From assembly GCA_020636275.1 (NCBI GenBank), contig JACJYD010000002.1, positions 806,001 through 870,000 on the forward strand: 64,000 bases of DNA, written 5' to 3'. The notes beneath the pieces are model-generated. The model did no database searches. It saw only the letters and a list, made by a program, of their open reading frames with translations, and was not told the DNA's origin. This stretch comes from Lewinellaceae bacterium. GTDB taxonomy: Bacteria > Bacteroidota > Bacteroidia > Chitinophagales > Saprospiraceae. Below, one piece after another: positions 49,615 to 60,400 of the stretch. How positions within the stretch are numbered: the stretch's first letter is position 1; each line of letters begins with the position of its first letter. Position numbers and translations under genes: made by a program.

Positions 49615-51156
49615 TTAAGAATCCTTCCTCATTTTTTTGATCACCAGGCGGTCGTATGCCAGTACGGCGAGCGCTGAAAACAAGGCCAGTCCTGCAAAAA
49701 TGGCCCACATGGTGCCGGGCTTTTGCAGATCCCGGGCGTAATGGCCATACAACTGACCGGAAAGGATACCTCCAAAAAGGTTGCCCAAAGCCACACACCA
49801 GTAGAAATACCCCATATACATCGCTACTTTGTCCGGAGGGGCGATCTTTCCGGTGTATTCCTTTGATTTTGGACTGGCCATCATTTCCCCAAACGAAAAA
49901 ATGAGGATACCGGCCAGTACGATCCAGCCGGTTGAGCCGAATACCAAAACCGAAAAACTGACGACGGTGATCATAACCCCCCAGAATATGGTCGTAAAGG
50001 CCTTCAGGCGGGTGACGAGGTAGGATACCAGGACCTGGAACAGGATGATCGCACCCGCGTTGAAGTTGATCATGTATTCGGGGTTGACCTGCCCTTCCGT
50101 GACCATAGACCCGCTGACGGCAACAGCCATTTTGGGAAGCCCAATGAAATTCAAAAAATTGGTAAAACCGGCCAAAATATCAGACGTGTCGGTGAAGTCG
50201 CGAATATAGAGCGGAAGGGTGTAAAAGAGCTGATTGAAACTGGTCCAGAAGCCCGACATGATCAGCAGAAAAAGGGCAAATCTCCAGTCGCCCAGTTTCA
50301 TGGGCTGCAAGAGCCAGAATTTTCGCTCCTCCCCGGATAGGCGCAACAACAGGTCGAAACCGAGGTTCAGAATGACCCATATGCCTGAAATGATCCAAAT
50401 GTGATTCCAGGTAAAATGAGGCCCTGAGGTGAACTTGGAACCGATCACCAGTAGGATCAGCAGGCCGAACACGAACAGGAAAAAGCGGCCGTTGCCGAGC
50501 ACTTCTACCATGTCGGAAAGGACTTTCCTGAGGGTACGCGGGTTGGCAGAGGCACTCTCCGAGGTGGGTTCTTTAAAGAAAATCGCAAGTATGATGAAGT
50601 TAATGGCGATCCAGGCGGAAGAGGCAATGAAAACGTATTTCCAATCCCACCCGCGCACGATGCCGGCAACAAAAGGACCAACGAATCCGCCGATGTTGAC
50701 CATCATGTAAAAGATACCGAATCCGGTCGAGGAGGTCCGGTCATTGGTGGTTCTCGATACCGTTCCGATCACTACGGGCTTGAACATGGAAGCCCCGACG
50801 GCCACCAGCAAAAAAGCCAGAAAGAAAGTAGGGAAGGATTTGAACTGCCCCAGCAAATAATAGGCCGGCACCAATACCGTAAAGGCGGCAAAGAGCATGC
50901 GTTTGTACCCGTACCGGTCGGCCAGGGCTCCGGTCACCACGGGAAAGAGATAGAGGAAAAAGGGAACCACCCCTTGCAATACCCCCCGGTCTTCATCGCT
51001 GAAGCCAAGTCCTCCGTTTTCCACTTTACCGGTGATGTAGAGGGAAGAAACCGCAAAAAAGCCATACCAGGCCATGCGTTCAAAGATCTCCATGGTATTG
51101 ACCGCCCAGAAAGAGCGGGGGAATTCGCTGAGCCGAATCCGGGTCTTATCTGCCAT
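49615..51156 (-). CDS. POT/PTR-family peptide transporter (MFS)
   Basis: ATG at 51156 chosen (a longer frame begins at 51198). About twelve helices in 513 residues; the first helix contains NTMEIFERMAWYGFFAV, the E-x-x-E-R/F-E-R motif of proton-coupled oligopeptide transporters, followed by ALADRYGYKRMLF and FKPVVIGTVSR. It would import di- or tripeptides with protons. The C-terminal half is typical MFS. A perfect hairpin (51203-51257) lies in the divergent region upstream. Confidence 0.87.
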   Translation of the reverse strand: MADKTRIRLSEFPRSFWAVNTMEIFERMAWYGFFAVSSLYITGKVENGGLGFSDEDRGVLQGVVPFFLYLFPVVTGALADRYGYKRMLFAAFTVLVPAYYLLGQFKSFPTFFLAFLLVAVGASMFKPVVIGTVSRTTNDRTSSTGFGIFYMMVNIGGFVGPFVAGIVRGWDWKYVFIASSAWIAINFIILAIFFKEPTSESASANPRTLRKVLSDMVEVLGNGRFFLFVFGLLILLVIGSKFTSGPHFTWNHIWIISGIWVILNLGFDLLLRLSGEERKFWLLQPMKLGDWRFALFLLIMSGFWTSFNQLFYTLPLYIRDFTDTSDILAGFTNFLNFIGLPKMAVAVSGSMVTEGQVNPEYMINFNAGAIILFQVLVSYLVTRLKAFTTIFWGVMITVVSFSVLVFGSTGWIVLAGILIFSFGEMMASPKSKEYTGKIAPPDKVAMYMGYFYWCVALGNLFGGILSGQLYGHYARDLQKPGTMWAIFAGLALFSALAVLAYDRLVIKKMRKDS

Positions 51157-51202
51157 AAACGCTGTTTTTGATGCAGGTGTAAGGATACGAATTTTCATGC
51201 AG

Positions 51203-51257
51203 AAAATTAGTTTAAAGCCCTTGCGACCTTTGGCAGCAGGGGCTTTAAACTAATTTT
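51203..51257. repeat. Inverted repeat with 18-bp perfect arms in a divergent promoter region
   Basis: Arms 51203-51220 and 51240-51257 are exact complements (AAAATTAGTTTAAAGCCC) around a 19-base loop. It lies 46 bp upstream of the POT-transporter start and about 97 bp upstream of the frameshifted T9SS gene. Confidence 0.75.
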
Positions 51258-51353
51258 GGCAAAAAATCACCCAAAAACTTCCGTTTTTCACTTAATCCCG
51301 GGCCCAATTGAAGGGGCGAAAAATTTGCTTGTATTTTGGTGAAAACAATGGAT

Positions 51354-53572
51354 ATGAAAAACCAGCTCGCCCTCCTGACCTTATGCCTGTTCTTTTCCGG
51401 GTTTAGCCTCCTGGCTCAACCGCTTTCCGGCGATTACACGATCGGCGGACCTGCACCCGATTATCCGACCTTTACGGACGCGGTGGACGCGCTGATCTCC
51501 AACGGAGTCGATGGACCGGTGCTTTTTACGATCGCCGACGGGACGTATTCGGAACAGATCTCCATCCCTGAAATTACCGGTGCTTCCAGTGCCAATACCA
51601 TCACCTTTTTGGGAAATGGGATTTTTACATCCTTGTTATTCACCGGATCGTTCAGCCAACGTGCAGGGATCGAATTGAATGGGGCGGACCATATCATTCT
51701 GGACAACATACAGATCCACGCCATTGACCAATACGGTTGGTGCATCCACCTGCACAATGGGGCTGATAATAACACGATCCGCAACTGCATTTTGGTGGCA
51801 GAAGGGGTGATCCAGAACGAAGATGCAGCCATCGTGGGGTCCAACTCTACAACGAATACGGCGGTTGCAGGGGATGTCGCCGATAGTCTGGTCATTGAAA
51901 ACAACCACCTCGATGGGGGCTGGAATGCGATCGAACTCTATTCCAGTGGCAACGCCTACCTGCGCATCAATGGGAATACCATAAACAACTTTGGCCGCTG
52001 GGCCACCCGGATCGTCGGATTTAACGACTTTACCTATAATGATAACGACCTTTATTCCAACACCGATGGCTCGGTCAGTGACCACCTGTTTGGATTGACT
52101 GCCCTGAACTGTGCCAATCCAGGGCGGATCAACGGAAACCATATCCTGTTAAACCACCTCAAACGCATCTCCGGCATTAGCCTGAACAATACCTCCGGAA
52201 CGGTCGATGACAAGATCCTTATCGCCAATAATGCCGTTATTATTATCGGCGAGACGAATGAGGTCCAGGTCCGCGCATTTGCCCTGCAAGGGACGAGCGG
52301 TCAGGTCAAATTCTACCACAACTCGGCCAGCATCAATACCGACCCCAGCTCCAGGGCCCTGATTATGGAGGCCAACAACTCGGGAGGGGTCGAACTGGTC
52401 AACAATATCTTTGCAAATTTTGGACTGGGGCTTGCTCTGGATATCGGAGATCCCACGGATGTTGTACTCTCCGATCACAATGATTTTTTCAACCTTAGCG
52501 GTGAACTCGTCCTCTGGGGTGGGAACACTTATACCAGTTTGACATCCTATCAATCTGCCTCGGGATTTGATGTCCACTCTTTGGCTGTAAATCCGGAATT
52601 TGCGAACGTAGAAAGCAATCTCCACGCCGAATCGCTGGTTATGGACAATGCCGGGATCCCGGTTCCGGAGGTGAGCGATGATTTTGATGGCCAGTTGCGG
52701 CATCCTGCCACCCCCGACATGGGAGCCGACGAGTTCTTTTTCGACTCCCTGGATGTGGTGAACCTACAACTGATCCAGCCCGTCACCGGCATGTCGCCGG
52801 ATGGCAGTGCGGAAGTGCGGGTACTCCTGGCCCATTTTCAGCTGAAATCGGTCACCGATATACCGGTCGCGTACACCATCAATAACGGACCTCCGGTTTT
52901 CGATACGATCGGGCTGCTTTTACCCAACAGCACGGTCGAATTTGCTTTCGGGACCCCGGCCGACCTCAGTGCCGAGGGTACTTACCAGGTTATGGTGTAC
53001 AGCGACTACTGGAACGATACCGATCGATCCAACGATACGATCTACCAAAACATCCAGTCTGCGATCTGTCGATCGACCTGGGCGGGGATGTGACGGTTAA
53101 GGAATCGGACGGCATTTTCACCATTGATGCCGGCGCAGGGTTTGCGTCTTACTTGTGGCAGGACGGGTCTACCGGGCAGACGTTTCAAATTAACCCCACC
53201 GGTATTTTCGGAAATGACACCTTGCAGGTGATCCTCAAGGTGACCGACAATCTGGGCTGCCAGGCAACCGATACGCTTACGGTCTTTTTGATCGATGATT
53301 TGACCGGGGTATTTTCCAGAAATGAACCGGTCCGCGTTTTTATTTCTCCCAACCCGTCGGCAGGGCCCGTCGCATTGGAAATCCAGGGCGCGACAGGGAA
53401 AATGACCTATCAATTGCTGGATACCCAGGGCAGAGTGGTTGAGGAAGGGGCATACACCGGCCCGGGTCCAATGGATCTGGATTGGAGTGGATTTCCGTCC
53501 GGGGTCTATTTCATCCGGCTTCGGAGTGAAACGGGGGAAAGCTACGGGCGACCGGTTATTCTGGGCCGCTAA
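51354..53572 (+). pseudogene. Frameshifted T9SS-sorted beta-helix protein
   Basis: The first frame (from ATG 51354; 51348 possible) encodes a signal peptide (NQLALLTLCLFFSGFSLLAQ) and the same module as the 30262 gene (LSGDYTIGGPAPDYPTFTDA ... GASSANTITF), then ends at 53091-53093 in out-of-character residues (RSTWAGM). The -1 frame takes over near 53055-53065 with DLSIDLGGDVTVKESDGIF, an Ig-like unit (SYLWQDGSTGQTF) matching the paralogue's (TYLWSDGSTGQT), and a sorting domain (VFISPNPSAGPVALEIQG ... PSGVYFIRLRSETG). One missing base explains this. As it stands the secreted part would lack its sorting signal. Sequencing error is possible. Confidence 0.78.
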
Positions 53573-53585
53573 CTATTTTGAGTTT

Positions 53586-55148
53586 TCATCTGGCCCGAAC
53601 CATCAATGCCGTCTTCTGCCGGACGCCTTCCAGCTTTAAATGCAAGTAGTAATTGCCTGCCGGGAGCTCGCGGCCGTTGAATGGAATTTCATGGGTGCCG
53701 GCATTGAATTTCCGGTCGACCAGCACGGCCAATTCCTGACCCATTCCGTCCAACACGCTCAGGCGCACCCATTCGTCTTTCGTTTGGAAGCGGATAACCG
53801 TCGACCCGGTGAACGGATTGGGGAAATTGCCCAGATCGATCGAATCGCCGATGCCGGGGCGTTCGCGGACGGAATCGGGCGTGCCGCAAGTGGTCACGGG
53901 GAGGTAATGAAAGCCTTCGTAGAGCAAGGTCTTGACCGTTGCCTTTGGTACGTTAAACCAATCCATCAGCACGGATCCGTATACGTCCCGGAAGTCGTAT
54001 TGCATCGGCACCCCTTCCTGAACAGCCACATCTTCGGCGATGATGGGATTGTCGCCCAGAACGATCCCTTCGGTACAGGCGCCAAACAGGATCAGCGGCG
54101 CCGCGGTGCCGTGGTCGGTGCCGTAACTGCCGTTGGAACGGATCTGCCGGCCGAACTCGGAAAAGGTCATGCCCATCACCCGGTCCTGGAGCCCCTGTGC
54201 CACCAGATCATCCTGAAAGGCTTTGATAGCACCGGATAGGGTGTCCAGCAGTTTGGCATGAACACCCGTAGTCGGACTGCCCTCCACCACCTGGTCGCCG
54301 TGCGTGTCGAAACCGCCGAGGCTCACAGTGTAGATCTTGGTTTTCAGGCCCCCGGAGATCAGCAGGGCCACGTTCTTGAGCTGGTTGGCCAGTTCGGTGT
54401 CGGGGTAATTCGCCTGGTTGCTGCCCAGATTGGCGGCGGCATGGATCTGCGTGGAATATTGGTTGGTCAGGCTGATGGATTCGCGTACGAAGGCGAGTTC
54501 CTCCCCGAAAAGGGTGCCCGCATACTCATCGGTATTCCATTCGGCCAGATTGCTCAGGGTGAATGGATCACTCAGCGTTATGGCAAAATTGGACACGGGC
54601 CCCTGGCAGGTTTCGGATACCAGGAATCCCATGGTAATGGCGAAAGGATCGGGAAAGTCCGTATTCGGATAATCCTCCGGGTAGCCGGGATATTGCTGGT
54701 TGAGATAGCGACCCGCCCAACCGGAGGTCCAATATTCGTTTGCGGGTGAACCGGAGGCCCAGATCTCAATGGAACGGAAGTGAGAGCGGTTCTGGTTGGG
54801 ATATCCGACGTTTTGAATGAACCCGAGTTTTCCATCCTCAAACATGGTTTTCATCCCGCTTAATTTCGGGTGCAGGCCGAGAGTATCGGTCAACGGCAGG
54901 ATATTGGCTTCCGGAATGAGGATATTCCCTCTTACGGTGACCAGGTTGTCGTACTGGTCCAGGGGGATCAGGGTGTTCAATCCGTCGTTGCCGCCGTTGA
55001 GCTGGATGAGCACAAGGACCCGGTCTTCGTCATCATTGATGGCGCTAAACAGCCGGGATTTGGCCAGGGCCGATAGACCGAAGCCGTTCAACAAGATCGG
55101 GCCGCCGACCGCTACCCCCATATTTCTAAGAAAATCTCTTCTTTTCAT
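53586..55148 (-). CDS. DUF1501 family protein, secreted via Tat, with C-terminal sorting-like domain
   Basis: The start at 55148 gives MKRRDFLRNMGVAVGGPILL, a twin-arginine signal. The body contains LVLIQLNGGNDGLNTLIPLD, GFIQNVGYPNQNRSHFRSIEIW, GGFDTHGDQ and MTFSEFGRQIRSNGSYGTDHG, hallmark blocks of DUF1501, related to sulfatase/alkaline-phosphatase folds. The last 80 residues (DLGNFPNPFTGSTVIRF ... LPAGNYYLHLKLEG) form a T9SS type A sorting domain. DUF1501 proteins are almost always paired with DUF1800, as here (30 bp upstream). Exported; activity not known. Confidence 0.9.
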   Translation of the reverse strand: MKRRDFLRNMGVAVGGPILLNGFGLSALAKSRLFSAINDDEDRVLVLIQLNGGNDGLNTLIPLDQYDNLVTVRGNILIPEANILPLTDTLGLHPKLSGMKTMFEDGKLGFIQNVGYPNQNRSHFRSIEIWASGSPANEYWTSGWAGRYLNQQYPGYPEDYPNTDFPDPFAITMGFLVSETCQGPVSNFAITLSDPFTLSNLAEWNTDEYAGTLFGEELAFVRESISLTNQYSTQIHAAANLGSNQANYPDTELANQLKNVALLISGGLKTKIYTVSLGGFDTHGDQVVEGSPTTGVHAKLLDTLSGAIKAFQDDLVAQGLQDRVMGMTFSEFGRQIRSNGSYGTDHGTAAPLILFGACTEGIVLGDNPIIAEDVAVQEGVPMQYDFRDVYGSVLMDWFNVPKATVKTLLYEGFHYLPVTTCGTPDSVRERPGIGDSIDLGNFPNPFTGSTVIRFQTKDEWVRLSVLDGMGQELAVLVDRKFNAGTHEIPFNGRELPAGNYYLHLKLEGVRQKTALMVRAR

Positions 55149-55178
55149 AATTCTTTGCACTCCCGGGAAGGGATGATT

Positions 55179-56804
55179 TTAACTCAGGAAAAAATCGGGC
55201 ATAGTGACCATGGATCGAACAAGCGCCCGGAATTTGGCTTCTACCGGATTGGCAACAGCCGGGTTCGCCGGATCGGCAGCATAGGCCTGGTATTCAACCG
55301 TCCATTCAAAATCGGGTAAGCCAGGCAGCAGGATCGCTTTCAGGGCGTCTTTTCGCTCCTGCGAAATGGGTTTGGGGAAAAGCAAACGCACACATTCCTC
55401 CACCACCGCATTGGGATCGTCGGGACTATCGAGCTGGTCGAGCAGTTTCAGGGCTTCCACCCGCATCACCTGGCCATTGGCCTGGAAGGGGAAAAAGCCG
55501 GCATCGCAGAATCCTTCGGAATAATCCATGCGCAGGGGCAAGGTAGAGGCGTTGAGCCAGTTCCGGTAATAGAGCGGTTCCCGGTAATACGCCTGCCAGC
55601 CTGCTACTTCCGGAACTTCGAAATAGCTCATTTGCATTTTGCGGGAAAATCCCCAGATGCGATACCAGGAGTCGTAGATCTCGTCAAGGCCTGTGGAGGT
55701 TTCCACTTCGAAGGTTTTCACGATCGACATCAGGAAATCGACTGGATTTTTTATGATCACCCCTGCAAAGGCGGCATCGAAGAAATGTTCGCTCTTCAGC
55801 AATGCCTGCAAAGCCGGTTTGATCTCGAAGTCATTGCTGAGAAGTATTTGAGCCATGGGGGCGATGACATCCGTCTCCACGACTTCGTTGATCTGGTAGA
55901 AGACAAACCAGCGATAGAGCTTCCGGCAGATGAACCGGGCCACTTCTTCCTGTTGAAAAATGATATCGATCAGGTGTTTGTACTCCTGATCGCCCATGTC
56001 GGTGATCACTTCGTTGTTGAAGTGGTCGGAAAGTACTTTGGTGCCATCGTCGTGCCGGTCGGGATGAAATTCGGCGCCGAAAGTACCGTCTGTACTTTCG
56101 ATCGTGAGCCCAAAAACAGTCCAGCCCGACAAGACCCTTGCCATGGCCTGCACATCCTGTTCGTTGTAATTGGTATAATCGCCGGGTGCTGCGAGCGGCC
56201 CTTTGCCGATGGTAAAGAGCTCGAGCAGTTCCCGGGCATAGTTCTCATTAGGGGCTTCCTTTTGGTTTTGAAAACCGTTGAGGTAGCGAAGCATGGCCGG
56301 GTCGATGGTAATGTCTTTCATCAGGTCCCGGAAATTTCCCCAGGCGTAGCTCCGCAGCAGAGCTCCGTACCGGTAGAGGAACTTCGGGTCTTCTACCGCG
56401 TTGACCGGTACGTGGTTGTGCCAAAACAGGGTGAGTTTTTCCCGGATAGAGATGCCTTCCTGCCACATCAGGCCGAAGGTCCAGGAGGTGACGCTTCGGA
56501 AACGATAGCTTGCCTGCTCGTTTAGAATGTTGTTGAAGTAGGGTTCTTCGATCCAGGTTTCCCCGATTGGAACATTGGGATCGCCCGGATAAAAGGCGTT
56601 TACAGGCGGATCGGGCAAGGGTATTTCCTCAAATAATTTTTCTACCGTTGCTTCCAGGCCCTGACCGAGCGCCCATTTGATGTTGGTCAGTGTCGGGCCG
56701 TAAGTGGTGCGGCGAAGCAGGTGCGCCGCCAGTTCGAACGTCCAGGGGCCGGTATAGGGAATGAGTCCTGTGGTAAGGGGGAGCGTCGTAGTTGAAGCCT
56801 TCAT
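55179..56804 (-). CDS. DUF1800 family protein
   Basis: A 541-residue protein with the family blocks AAHLLRRTTYGPTLTNIKWA, LTLFWHNHVPVN, NENYARELLELFTIGKGPL, YNEQDVQAMARVLSGW, FICRKLYRWFVF and AGWQAYYREPLYYRNWLNAST. No signal peptide is visible at the chosen start, though family members are often exported. It forms an operon with the DUF1501 gene downstream (30 bp gap). The pair's function is unestablished; a role in secreted polymer or phosphate-ester metabolism has been guessed only from the DUF1501 fold. Confidence 0.9.
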   Translation of the reverse strand: MKASTTTLPLTTGLIPYTGPWTFELAAHLLRRTTYGPTLTNIKWALGQGLEATVEKLFEEIPLPDPPVNAFYPGDPNVPIGETWIEEPYFNNILNEQASYRFRSVTSWTFGLMWQEGISIREKLTLFWHNHVPVNAVEDPKFLYRYGALLRSYAWGNFRDLMKDITIDPAMLRYLNGFQNQKEAPNENYARELLELFTIGKGPLAAPGDYTNYNEQDVQAMARVLSGWTVFGLTIESTDGTFGAEFHPDRHDDGTKVLSDHFNNEVITDMGDQEYKHLIDIIFQQEEVARFICRKLYRWFVFYQINEVVETDVIAPMAQILLSNDFEIKPALQALLKSEHFFDAAFAGVIIKNPVDFLMSIVKTFEVETSTGLDEIYDSWYRIWGFSRKMQMSYFEVPEVAGWQAYYREPLYYRNWLNASTLPLRMDYSEGFCDAGFFPFQANGQVMRVEALKLLDQLDSPDDPNAVVEECVRLLFPKPISQERKDALKAILLPGLPDFEWTVEYQAYAADPANPAVANPVEAKFRALVRSMVTMPDFFLS

Positions 56805-56859
56805 GTAGCAAGCATTTGGGACAAGTTAGGAATAAAAACAGGACCAAGGGAGGCAGATT

Positions 56860-57429
56860 TTATCTTCTGACAGCTATGTTACAAAAATATACCTGAACCT
56901 GAGCGGCTGCCTGGGGATCTACTAACCGGGCGCGAAGCTCGTACCGTCCTTCTTCTTTTTCTTCAATGGAAAGGGAATCGTCGGCAATGATCCAGGGGCA
57001 TTTTTGGGCCAAAAGGAGCAACTGTCTGGCGTCCGGGGTCTCCATTTCGGGAAATGAAAGAAGGATGGACTGTACGCCGGGTCGCTCTTCCTCAGGCGAA
57101 GGGCGAAGCCGGTCCTTTATCAACTGCATCCATTGAGAAAAGAGCCGGCGCCAGTGATCCAGGCCTACGACGATAATGGCAGCGAGTAGAAATCCGGAAA
57201 CCAGGAAATTGGCCGACAGCAGTACCGCCAGTAAGACAAGCAGGTATACGGCCCAAAACAGGGGCTGGGCGATGTCCAGCCATTTCTTGAGCAGCCGTTT
57301 GTTTTTCCGCCTCCTGATCAAAAATGGCGCATAGTGCCGGAGAAGGAAAAAAACGATCCCCAGTCCTGCTCCGGCCAATAGCAGGAAAACGACCGCGGTC
57401 CAGGCGATATGAAATTTTGCGTCCAGCAT
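56860..57429 (-). CDS. Membrane protein coupled to the transporter-ATPase fusion, 189 aa
   Basis: Three hydrophobic segments (about 10-30, 52-70 and 73-92), a basic loop RRRKNKRLLKKW between the first two, and a C-terminal soluble domain of about 90 residues (VQSILLSFPEMETPDARQLLLLAQKCPWII ... VQVYFCNIAVRR) with small alpha/beta character, loosely like the tail of MscS-type proteins. I cannot name the family. Its ATG lies one base after the stop of the 1,670-residue gene (TAA-T-ATG), so the two are translationally coupled and probably work together. Confidence 0.75.
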   Translation of the reverse strand: MLDAKFHIAWTAVVFLLLAGAGLGIVFFLLRHYAPFLIRRRKNKRLLKKWLDIAQPLFWAVYLLVLLAVLLSANFLVSGFLLAAIIVVGLDHWRRLFSQWMQLIKDRLRPSPEEERPGVQSILLSFPEMETPDARQLLLLAQKCPWIIADDSLSIEEKEEGRYELRARLVDPQAAAQVQVYFCNIAVRR

Positions 57430-57430
57430 A

Positions 57431-60400
57431 TTATGTCAGGATACCGGTATCCTGGAGCCACTTCTCGAGGTAGGGGCGGCATCCGGGATCCAGGGTATAG
57501 ATACTTTTGTCGATCTTTTGAAGCAGTTGACTACGCACCAGTTCGTTTAATAGACTTTTCAACTCGTCGGGGGTCCAGTCCGGGAATAGTTGGGCAAATT
57601 CCTTTATCGTCAGGTTCCGGTGCAGGATGATCTGATAGAGCAGCACCTTCCAGCGGGGGTCTTCCAGGTTGGGAAACTCCAGCCGGACCGGCTCGGACAG
57701 GATCAGGGTGTCTTCGTCCATGCCGCTCATGCTTCGCAACCAGGTTTGGAGCGCCGCTCCTACATTGCCCTCCGAATAGCGGTGTAGTTTTTTAAACAGG
57801 GGGATCAGGCGGGTTGCGGATAGCTTTCGTTCGGTTCTGTCCCGGTAACTCAGCTTCATGCCTCCTGTCTTGTGCCTGAAAAGGATGACCTCCTGCAATT
57901 CCCGTCGCGTCAGGGGGCCTAGGAACAAGGTTTGCAGGATGCATTTTTGGATCGCGGTAAACGCCTGCAAACCCGAATAGGCATGGAGGTTGGCATTGAG
58001 GATGAAAAAATGGCGGGTCCCAAATTCCAGGATCAGGGAAGCCAGGGCATCGATGGCGCCGTGGCTGTTCTGCCCGCGGAACCACCAGCGTTCCAGGTCG
58101 TCAACTACGAAAACGCTCCCGGCCGGGAGCGTTTTGAGCAGGGTCTGGACCGGTCCCTTGGCATCGCAGGCCATTTGAAAGGCCTTGCGCAGATCGGAGG
58201 CCTCGGTAGCGGTATCTTTGGGCGGAAGAATGTAATAGGCCGTGCCGGGCAGCAAGGACTCTGCAATTTGTTCGCAAAAGTAGGATTTTCCCGTTCCGGC
58301 CCCACCCAGCACGAGCAAGGCTCCGGAAAACCCCGAACCGATCTTCCCGATCCATTCGGCGGCCAGGCCTTCTTCGTGTTGCCGGTTGTGCAGGCTTTTC
58401 CGGCTGCTGATGTGTTTTCCGGAAAACAATTGCCGGTAATAGAAGGGCAAGGCGGTCCGCAGGTCCGGCGCAAGCGCCAGTTGCTGCATAAAGGCCGAAG
58501 CGCGGGCATAATCGGAGTGGAGGTGTGCATATCTGTTCACCTGTTTCACCGTCTCCATGCGTTGACGGCGCCGGGCGAGTTGTACCTGCAGGTCGTGCAG
58601 GCGATTGTTCACATTCGATTGGACCCGGCTCCACCAACGGCGCAGGAAGAGCAGGCTTTTCTTTTGCCGGATATGCTGTTGTAAAAGCGGGGCTTCCTTG
58701 GTCAGGTTCTTGATGTCCAGCTCGGCATGGGTCGTACGCAGGCAGATCTCCAGGTCTTTTTGGAAGGATTTTTCAAGGATCTCCAATTCTTCCTGCAGGA
58801 CCTCCAGGTCGCTCATGGTCTTTCCCAATGCCTCGGGCAGCCGGGCTCCCTGGCCTTCTTCCCGGGAAGCCTGGATTGCGTATGCCAGCGCATTGGCGGC
58901 ATTGAGCAATTGGGTAAAGGCCTGATGCGCCTTGTGAACGACCCGGTGAAAATGCTGCTCCACCGGCGCCACGAAATGCGTTTGGAGGAGGAAGGCGGCA
59001 ATCTTGTCGACGGCGAGTTCGATGATCTCCACCTGGTCCCCCTGCTCTTTGTCGAACAGGTCCATCGCTTCCGAGCTGATCACCTCCAGTCGTTCGGGCA
59101 GGCGATCAGCTAGGTTTTCGGTAGCCCGCTCGATCTTGTGGGCGATGGATTCCGGACTGACATAGGTTTCCTCTTCGATCCGGAAGACCGAGGGCTGGAT
59201 CTCGTCGGCCCGGCCCTTTTCCAGCAGGATGATAGCCTGCTGGACATCTGCATAGGTTTTCCGCAGGCGGATCTCCAGCATTTTGAAGTAATGCAATTCC
59301 ACATCCGCTTTGACCTGTTCGACCAATTGCCCCAGTTTCAGGCTCATTCCGTGGATCTTCAGGCCGGTCTCGAATTTGCGGTGGAAAAGTCGTTGGTTCC
59401 GCCGCCAGTGATCGGGGAAGGATTCCAGTTGCCGCTGGATCTCTTTTTCGGGGTTCCGCCCATGGTTTTTGCCCTGTTCCCGGAGGTGATCCCGGAGGTC
59501 TTGCCGGTCGAGATCGAGGCTTAGCTTGTTGCAAGCTTGCCGGTCGGCGTTTTGGAGGTTGTAGAGGGTGAATTGTTCGAAAAACGCAGCCTCCCGTTGC
59601 AGGCGGTCCAGGTCCTGGAACGACCGTTCCCGCACTTTTCGGATGGCCAGTTCGGCGTCTTTGGGTTTTCGGGACCCCAGGTACAGGAGGAGTTCGAGGA
59701 CGTCTTTTTCGAGCAAACGGCTATAGGCGTGTAGAAAAGCATAGTGACTCCGGCCAAAATTCAGCATGGCGCGCTGCAAGCCGGGGAGCAGGTTTGCATG
59801 GTAATGGTGTTGCAGCAGTTTTTTCCATGGAATCCGGATCGTGGCCCCTCCGTTTTCCGCTTCGCAAAACAGGAACCGGGGCGCCTGACGAACCAGGTGT
59901 ATCCGCTCCTGGCGGAATTTGGTCAGACCGCCGCGCAGCAACTCGTGCATAACCTCGGCTTCTTTTTCCAGGAGGTCTGCGGAGAGCCGCTCCAGGGTTC
60001 GGGTCGTCCGGGACAAAAGCCGGTAGGCGCTCTCCAAGCGCGGGCTTTTTTCGATCTTGTCAAAAAGGCGCTCGATGTGTTCCCGGGCCTGGCCGATCAT
60101 GGCCTGATAGGACCGGGCGATGGGCGCCAGGGCTGTGCCGGTAAAATTTTCACTTTGCTGGTTCAGGTGGTGACTCCAGTCCAATACAGCCGTTTTTAGC
60201 TGCGGGTGGGAGGGTAGGCGCAGCGGGTCCACTGCCGGAATGGCTTCCTGCCACATGGGTTTGGATTCTATTTCCTGCAGCCCCAGGTTGGTTTCGTCAA
60301 ACTGGCTGGAAGCTTTGACCAGCAAGGTGGTGCCGATCACCCCGACCAGTTCGTTGGTGCGTTCCACAAAGTTTTTTTCCGAACCCGACTTGATAATTGG

